64,000 bases of DNA, from contig JAOTOM010003164.1 in the NCBI GenBank assembly GCA_034440615.1, forward strand, positions 62,001-126,000, in the 5' to 3' direction. Both the position numbers and the translations under genes were made by a program. This stretch comes from Ashinkailepas kermadecensis. Its lineage: Eukaryota; Arthropoda; Thecostraca; Neolepadidae. How positions within the stretch are numbered: position 1 is the stretch's first letter; every line of letters begins with the position of its first letter. Positions 58,400 through 64,000 of the stretch are shown one piece after another. The notes beneath the pieces are model-generated. The model searched no databases, had not been told where the DNA came from, and saw nothing but the letters and a program-made list of their open reading frames with translations.

Positions 58400-59215
58400 T
58401 ACATATATCGCGCTATATGACATCCACTCGATGGAACTCTAACCTACGATAACTAACTATTCAGCCGCCAGGTGTCGGTTCAGGTGACCAGGTGTGCCCT
58501 GCTGAACAGGTACGGGAGCACTGGCCACCTGCTGGAATGCTGATCGCAGGGACCGAGGACATCGCACCCACATCTCAGCGGCGGGGACGTGCCACACACC
58601 TCTTGTATACGCTCCTGGCGCGGACTTCTGCGCCGCGGTGTGTTCGCCGCCTCACGTGGCACGTTCTGCGCTGCTTGTCACAAACCCGTTGACACAGCTG
58701 GTGCAGCTATCGCTTCTGCAGCGCCTTCTGCAGCACCTTCTGCAGGTGCTACCGCGCTGCTGGCTCAAGTAAGCATGGTGCAGTGCTCAGTGACGTAGGC
58801 CCAGATGTTCTGGACAGGATGCAAAGTGTGGCGCACTGCCTGTCGGACGGCAGGAGCGGGTGCTAGTGCCGCTGTTGTCGGTCTCGAGGGTACACACTGA
58901 CACACGCCGGCAGACCGTGGTCTGTTCACACGTGCTCGCACGAGATTGGGCTGTCGTGCGCTGGTGCCTTCAGGTCGGTCGTGTTGTTGCTGGTATTTTC
59001 TTCTAATTTTCCACCACTCTGAAACCTATGTACTCGGAATCCATCAGCTGTGTTCAATGCGCATCAGGATACTTCGGTGTGTATCAGCAGTACGTGATGT
59101 GTACGAGCTGCTCTTGTAGGCGCGTCCCCATCAGCTGCCTTTGACATAAGTTTTCATTGGCGGACTACAACTCGTGGAGGCTGTTGCCATGCTCCGCCAT
59201 GATGTTGTGTGTCGG
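58400..59215. other. No gene recognised
   Basis: Moderately GC-rich DNA downstream (on the minus strand) of the lectin gene. A small GC(T/A)(C/T)CTTCTGCAG triplication lies at 58707-58745. It could hold 3' exons or UTR of the lectin gene, but none can be shown. Confidence 0.3.
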
Positions 59216-59218
59216 CGA

Positions 59219-59410
59219 CGGCCGAGGCCCTACAGGTGTGGAGTTGTGATCAGTTGTGGTCAGGTGTTTACTTGGCCGGGTCAGCGGAGGCCGTCCAGGT
59301 GTGGAGTTCTGATCAGTTGTGGCCAGGTGTTTACTTGGCCGGGTCAGCGGAGGCCGTCCGGGTGTGGAGTTCTGATCAGTTGTGGCTCGGTGTTTCCTGG
59401 GCCGGATCAT
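59219..59410. repeat. 63-bp minisatellite, three copies
   Basis: Units starting GTGTGGAGTTCTGATCAGTT repeat at 63-bp spacing. The unit is 21 codons. A minus-strand frame through it (59165-59452) repeats Ala-Thr-Thr-Asp-Gln-Asn-Ser-Thr-Pro, with an Asn-Ser-Thr sequon in each unit. It overlaps the last 35 bp of the lectin frame in a different frame. Confidence 0.9.
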
Positions 59411-60071
59411 ATATGCACAGCCCGCAACGAGACGAGCTTCCACTATTAGCAACTTTGTCTACCCGTTTGACGCTGCTGGTGTAAAGATCGGCCTCAGCAC
59501 CAAGGTGTTGAGACATGTCGTTATTTGGTTCACCAGTTGTCCATGCCGAGTAAGCTACTGGGCTGTCATCCAAGCGGAACTCATCGTAGGCAAGTTCCGG
59601 CAGATGGTGCACGCCGATCGAGGCATAGTTACATGAGTTGTTTTGTTCATTCTGCATGCGGACGAGGAACTGATGCACGGCTGGTGTTGGAACAGATGAC
59701 AAGGCAGAGTCGAACCGAAACGTCTGGCAGAGATCAGCTGCTTCGATCCAAGTCTTCACTAAACCGGACACCCTATAGCAGAGGCCGTCATGGTACCTCC
59801 ACCCAGAGGTGCAGTGCACCAGCAGACATGACAACAGGTGGTCGTCGAAGGCGACTGCAGAGCATCCAGCGTACCCCAGGCAGCGCAGGCCGCACTGGAG
59901 GCGACTCATGGCTGGCACGGAGCTTCCTGTCTCACCATGGCTTGTGTCCTCCGGAGTGGCCCAGTTCAGCACACGCAGTCGGCGTGCGGTGGCGGCACTC
60001 AACGGCGCCGGCAGCGACGTCAGCTGGGTCAGCAGCAGCAGCAACAGCAGCGGCGGCGGCAGAGACGGCAT
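59376..60071 (-). CDS. Secreted C-type lectin-like protein with PAN-like segment
   Basis: The 231-residue frame starts at an ATG in TCCGCCATGCCG, a good context. Residues 1-26 form a signal peptide with a poly-Leu core. Residues 56-86 (Cys60, Cys64, Cys70, Cys82) resemble the core of an apple/PAN domain. Residues 87-221 form a C-type lectin-like domain. It has a Cys-x2-Gly-Trp opening at 87-91, Cys98-Tyr, Trp108 with Ala-Ala-Asp-Leu-Cys115, and Trp-Thr-Thr-Gly-Glu-Pro-Asn-Asn at 177-184. Glu-Pro-Asn is the Ca2+/mannose-type binding motif. The usual Trp-Asn-Asp motif is missing. The final Leu-Cys219-Ile-Tyr-Asp may be the closing cysteine. Alternatively, a splice donor (GTAGAC, after residue 203) could lead to a downstream exon. 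It would be exported and bind glycans. A 27-bp minisatellite begins about 20 bp upstream of the ATG and a 63-bp one overlaps its 3' end. The gene is probably real. Confidence 0.7.
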   Translation of the reverse strand: MPSLPPPLLLLLLLTQLTSLPAPLSAATARRLRVLNWATPEDTSHGETGSSVPAMSRLQCGLRCLGYAGCSAVAFDDHLLSCLLVHCTSGWRYHDGLCYRVSGLVKTWIEAADLCQTFRFDSALSSVPTPAVHQFLVRMQNEQNNSCNYASIGVHHLPELAYDEFRLDDSPVAYSAWTTGEPNNDMSQHLGAEADLYTSSVKRVDKVANSGSSSRCGLCIYDPAQETPSHN

Positions 60072-60090
60072 GGCGGAGCGATCACGGGTA

Positions 60091-60956
60091 CGTCAGCGCC
60101 GACGTCAGCGCCGACGGCAGGCGGACTGGCGACTGTACCGACGGCAGGTGGACTGCCGACTGTACCGACGGCGGGGGGACTGCCGACTGTACCGACGGCA
60201 GGCGGACTGCCGACTGTACCGGCGGCGGGGGACTGCCGACTGTACCGACGGCAGGCGGACTGCCGACTGTACCGACGGCGGGGGGACTGCCGACCGTACC
60301 GACGGCAGGCGGACTGCCGACTGTACCGACGGCAGGCGGACTGCCGACTGTACCGACGGCAGGCGGACTGGCGACTGTACCGACGGCGGGGGGACTGCCG
60401 ACTGTACCGACGGCAGGCGGACTGGCGACTGTACCGACGGCGGGGGACTGCCGACTGTACCGACGGCAGGCGGACTGGCGACTGTACCGACGGCGGGGGA
60501 CTGCCGACTGTACCGACGGCGGGGGGACTGGCGACTGTACCGACGGCGGGCGGACTGGCGACTGTACCGACGGCGTGGGGACTGCCGACTGTACCGACGG
60601 CAGGCGGACTGGCGACTGTACCGACGGCGGGGGGACTGCCGACTGTACCGACGGCAGGCGGACTGGCGACTGTACCGACGGCGGGGGGACTGCCGACTGT
60701 ACCGACGGCAGGCGGACTGGCGACTGTACCGACGGCGGGGGGACTGCCGACTGTACCGACGGCAGGCGGACTGGCGACTGTACCGACGGCGGGGGGACTG
60801 CCGATTGTACCGACGGCAGGCGGACTGGCGACTGTACCGACGGCAGGGGGACTGGCGACTGCACCGACGGCGGGGGGACTGCAGACTGCACCGACGGCGG
60901 GGGGACTGCCGACTGCACCGACGTCGGGGGGACTGCCGACTGCACCGACGTCGACG
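60091..60956. repeat. 27-bp minisatellite upstream of the lectin gene
   Basis: About 32 units of GGCGGACTGCCGACTGTACC plus GACGGCA. Two main variants, CTGCCGA and CTGGCGA, and a GGGGG/GCAGG difference alternate. The two variants pair into 54-bp higher-order units between about 60590 and 60830. At 27 bp the unit is nine codons, so long frames are open on both strands; these are artefacts. It occupies the position of the lectin gene's promoter or 5' UTR. Confidence 0.9.
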
Positions 60957-61269
60957 GGTTGGATCGGCTTCTGTTGCAGGAGGTCACCATGGTACCGATT
61001 GCATCATCAAAATGCATGTGCAGCAGGGCGGCCGGTAGAGTCGGAGCACGCTTCTGGTTGTTTGGGATCGTGGTGTGTTGAGTTGAAATGACAATCATGT
61101 AGAAGTATTATGTGGCCTTACCGTATGCGGGCGTCGATCACCTCATTTGATTTCTGACTTTGCTTTGGTGACGTCCATTTCGAATTGAGTGGTTTAATAT
61201 TGTGGGTGTGTAACGTGCTATGGCGCCAGCATGCCTGGACATATACATCATGTAGATCGTTGGCCAGTG

Positions 61270-61978
61270 GTTGGAGATCGCCGGGACAGGGGTACAGTGG
61301 AGTCTTGGCAGGTACATAGGATTGCCGGGATAGGGGTTTAGGGAAGTGTTGGCAGGTACAGGAAATCGCCGGAACAGGGGTACAGGGGAGTGTTGGAGGG
61401 TACATGTGTATAAGGGAGTGGTGGCGTTTACAGGGGATCGCTGGGACAGGGATACAGAGGCGGGTTGGCGGGTACATGGTTATTAGGGAGTGTTGGTGGG
61501 TGCAGGTGATCGTTGAGACCGGGGTACAGGGGCGTGCTGACTTGTACAGGGGATCGCTGAGACAGGGGTCCAGGGGAGTATTGGCTTGTACAGTGTATCT
61601 CCGGGACGGGGATACACGGGAGTGTTTGCTTGCACAGGAGATCGCCGGGACAGGGGCACTGGGGAGTGTTGGCGGGTACAGGGGATCGCTGAGACAGGGG
61701 TACAGGAGAGTGTTGGCGGGTACAGGGGATCGCTGAGACACGGGTACGGGGGAGGTTTGGCGGGTACATGGGTATAAGGGAGTGTTGGCGGGTGCAGGAG
61801 ATCGCTGAGACAGGGGTACAGGAGAGTATTGGCGGGTACAGGGGATCGCTGAGACAGGGGTAAAGGAGAGTGTTGGCTGGTACAGGGGATCGCTGAGACA
61901 GGGGTAAAGGAGAGTGTTGGCTTGTACAGGGGATCGCCGGGACAGGGGTACAGGGGAGTGTTGGCGGGTTGAAAGTAC
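61270..61978. repeat. 44-bp minisatellite
   Basis: About 16 units of GGGGATCGCTGAGACAGGGG plus TACAGGAGAGTGTTGGCGGGTACA with variation. It ends inside the LINE RNase H remnant. Confidence 0.9.
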
Positions 61979-62187
61979 ATGGCCTGACGGGTGGGACCGT
62001 CCGCTCGCTCGTTGTCCGGAATTTCCATGCGGCCGGGGATCCAGGGCACGGTGAGGGGAGGTGTGCGTGACGGGCTTGAGAGGTGTCGGATAGCGTGGAG
62101 TGTGTGGTGGATGACATTGTGTATGGCAGCGAGAGAGTCAATTGAGGAGCGTGAGTCAGAGTATGCGATGATGGTTGTGATGACTTG
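61975..62187 (-). pseudogene. LINE RNase H domain fragment
   Basis: The minus strand reads Tyr-Ser-Asp-Ser-Arg-Ser-Ser-Ile-Asp-Ser-Leu-Ala-Ala-Ile, where Ser-Asp-Ser holds a catalytic aspartate position of RNase H. Val-Pro-Trp-Ile-Pro-Gly-Arg and Asn-Glu-Arg-Ala-Asp follow, the last-aspartate motif (usually Gly-Asn-Glu-Arg-Ala-Asp). Non-LTR elements of the I/R1/LOA-type clades end with this domain. The usual Pro-Gly-His is changed to Pro-Gly-Arg and only about 70 residues survive between two tandem arrays, so it is a remnant. Confidence 0.7.
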
Positions 62188-62303
62188 TGCTCGATGATTT
62201 GCTGTAGACAATGTGGTGCTCGATGTTATGTTGTAGGCAATGTAGCGTTCGATGATTTGCTGTAGACCATGTGGTGCTCGATGATTTGCTGTAGACAAGT
62301 TGG
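62188..62303. repeat. 29-bp minisatellite, four copies
   Basis: Units of GCTCGATGATTTGCTGTAGA plus CAATGTGGT. On the minus strand they read as Ser-Thr-Ala-Asn-His-Arg-Ala, directly upstream of the RNase H remnant. Confidence 0.85.
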
Positions 62304-62309
62304 TATGGC

Positions 62310-63035
62310 CACTAACGCTGCTGTGTAGATCGAATGGTGTGGTGTTAGTTTGATTTGGCCAGTGTCGGGCACACCTCACAATGCCGTCACCATGGTTACC
62401 GTGGTTTGCACTGGGCCGTCCTGTAGAAGCATGCGCGTTCTGGGTGGGCCGACTGATGGTTGGGAAGCATACATGTGCAGCAAGGACATTTGGTGTCCAC
62501 AGAACCCATGGCGCCGCCAACCAGGATACGCTGGGAAGCATACACAAACACATTAAGAATAATGTTCAGGAATTAATTGATGTTTTTAAGATCGTAATGA
62601 GTTTTCGGACTACTACATTCGCACCGGTACATTTTGTATGGCATCAAATTAATTTGTGTGTTACTTACGCGTAGACATTCCTTACTTAATATTCATACAA
62701 GTCAGCAAATCTATAGAGTACCCTTTGCTGCATGCACATGCTCATATCAATCTGAAGTTAAGCCAACTTTAATCTGAATCTGAAGTTAAGCTTTGAGAAA
62801 TCTGAAGTTAAGCCAACTTTAATCCATGCATATCGCATCATATTTTATGGAAATGGAGTCTCATCAATTGTAACTACATACCTTTCGCACACACTAGTGA
62901 GCATCCGGGCTCGCTTGTCGCGGGCGCATGTTTCAGAGTTCTTGATTGGCATCAGGAAACTACCTGCTTCTTTTCTTACTGGGGATCCCCCAACGTCAGC
63001 ATTAGCATTGCGCCTGACGCCAAACGCTTTCGTGA
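62310..63035. other. No gene recognised
   Basis: Mostly AT-rich DNA. A short repeat of AATCTGAAGTTAAGC occurs three times at 62750-62822. Confidence 0.5.
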
Positions 63036-63040
63036 TTTTG

Positions 63041-63143
63041 ATGTTGGGATGCTGGCCGTTCAGGTAGTGTTGTGATGTTGGGATACTGGTCGTTCAGGTA
63101 GTGTTGTGATGTTGGGATATTGGTCGTCCAGGTGGTGTTGAAA
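63041..63143. repeat. 34-bp minisatellite, three copies
   Basis: Units starting ATGTTGGGAT begin at 63041, 63075 and 63109. The minus-strand reading is rich in Asn, Thr and His and is not a known protein. Confidence 0.9.
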
Positions 63144-63144
63144 T

Positions 63145-64000
63145 TGGCCGGTATGCGCCCGTTCACGAAAGAGTAGGGAACAGTCATCGACATAGCGACG
63201 ATAAAATTATGCTTAAGTTCAGATGGACATGAACATTTAGAAGCACATGGGGATGAGGAATTGGCTAATATCCTTGCAATTATCCTGGTAATGCAAGGGG
63301 TCAGTCATTCACAGCCACTACACTCATGTTGTCATGTTGTAACCCGATCTAACAGGCAGATGCTCAAATACTGTTTCTTTTAGCTTACGTACATCATGTA
63401 CAAGGACTGAGTATTTAGGTAGCACAACTGTTGATATGATGCATACTGGCTAATAAAAAGTATGTCGCTTGATGACTCCTCTCGACTCCAGAAGTGCATA
63501 CAGGGCTGTGGTCCCAACTACATTTTCTCAGCTTTCACTCACATCGATGTCCTGTGGAACCATCCATTTCGACCTGCAGGCATTTGCCAATGTCATACCA
63601 ACCGCCAATGTGAATGCCATATGCTTGGTATATATTCCATAATGAAACGTTTGCACCGTAGCCTTCGGTAGTTAAACAATGTCGGTAGAGAAACACCACG
63701 AATAAGCGTGGTAAAGGACACATGGAATACATCTCACTGCAATCACATCCGACAAACCGATATCCAAGATATCCTTTCACATGCAATGCAGTATTGAAAG
63801 CGGAGAAAACAGTTATTAAACTGGCTTAGGAAGCCAACGCAACCCAGCACCAACGAGTCACAGGGCAGACTGTGACATGGGGCGCATCATTAGCGAATCT
63901 ATGATTTCAAATTGGGGGAGATGGACCAGTACGAGTTGTCATAGTAACACATTAAACTACCGTGACAACAGCAGTAGCTAATGAGGGCAACAGTGACGTC
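63145..64000. other. No gene recognised
   Basis: Unique-looking DNA with frames under 90 codons that match no family. Confidence 0.5.

Noticed and set aside
59525..61098. Frames of 518, 417, 409 and 338 codons
   Set aside because: All cross the 27-bp array (nine codons per unit). They conflict with each other and with the better-supported lectin gene.
61118..62553. Minus-strand frames of 207, 237 and 356 codons
   Set aside because: Mostly the 44-bp array in different frames. Only the RNase H portion near 61975-62187 is accepted, as a LINE remnant.

Overview
The window looks like intergenic or intronic DNA from a repeat-rich animal genome. Coding signals are short and exon-like, with good animal start contexts. 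Remnants of metazoan LINEs, a Ty3/gypsy gag, a tRNA-derived SINE and TTAA-flanked DNA elements are scattered through it. Tandem arrays of almost every period fill much of the rest. Nothing indicates a bacterium, organelle or virus. An arthropod or another invertebrate is the best guess from the lectin and transposon types, but the species cannot be read from this sequence.

Layout. 0-3 kb: an unrecognised open frame on the minus strand, AT-rich DNA and a 16-17 bp array. 3-10 kb: nested repeat ends, a 1.4-kb array of 20-21 bp units, an A/C homopolymer stretch that may be an assembly fault, and copy A of a ~1.9-kb dispersed element. 10-17 kb: a tRNA-derived SINE, copies of a smaller dispersed repeat, and a GC-rich promoter-like block holding a near-perfect heat-shock element and a candidate first coding exon on the minus strand. 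17-26 kb: a short zinc-finger frame, copy B of the dispersed element and short MITE-like fragments. 26-33 kb: dispersed repeats also found at 51-57 kb, then two inverted copies of a 1-kb TTAA element. 35-43 kb: a decayed Ty3/gypsy gag, a LINE reverse-transcriptase tail, and a broken gene of a multi-copy metazoan family split by about 2.1 kb of other DNA. 43-53 kb: two more TTAA elements, a promoter-like block and duplications. 53-62 kb: a chain of minisatellites (13, 29, 50, 63, 27 and 44 bp) around the best gene, a secreted C-type lectin-like protein at 59.4-60.1 kb (minus), with two LINE remnants. 62-64 kb: no gene recognised.

The strongest unusual signal is in the four TTAA-flanked elements (28.2-29.2, 31.2-32.2, 43.8-44.8 and 48.2-49.0 kb). 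They carry 14, 13, 7 and 10 exact AGGTCA/TGACCT hexamers. This is the nuclear-receptor half-site, and chance predicts about 0.5 per kb. Several sites form exact DR2, DR3 and DR4 pairs. Other items worth a second look are the lectin gene packed between minisatellites, the heat-shock element 190 bp upstream of a strong start codon, and a 29-nt exact duplicate inserted in a dispersed repeat.
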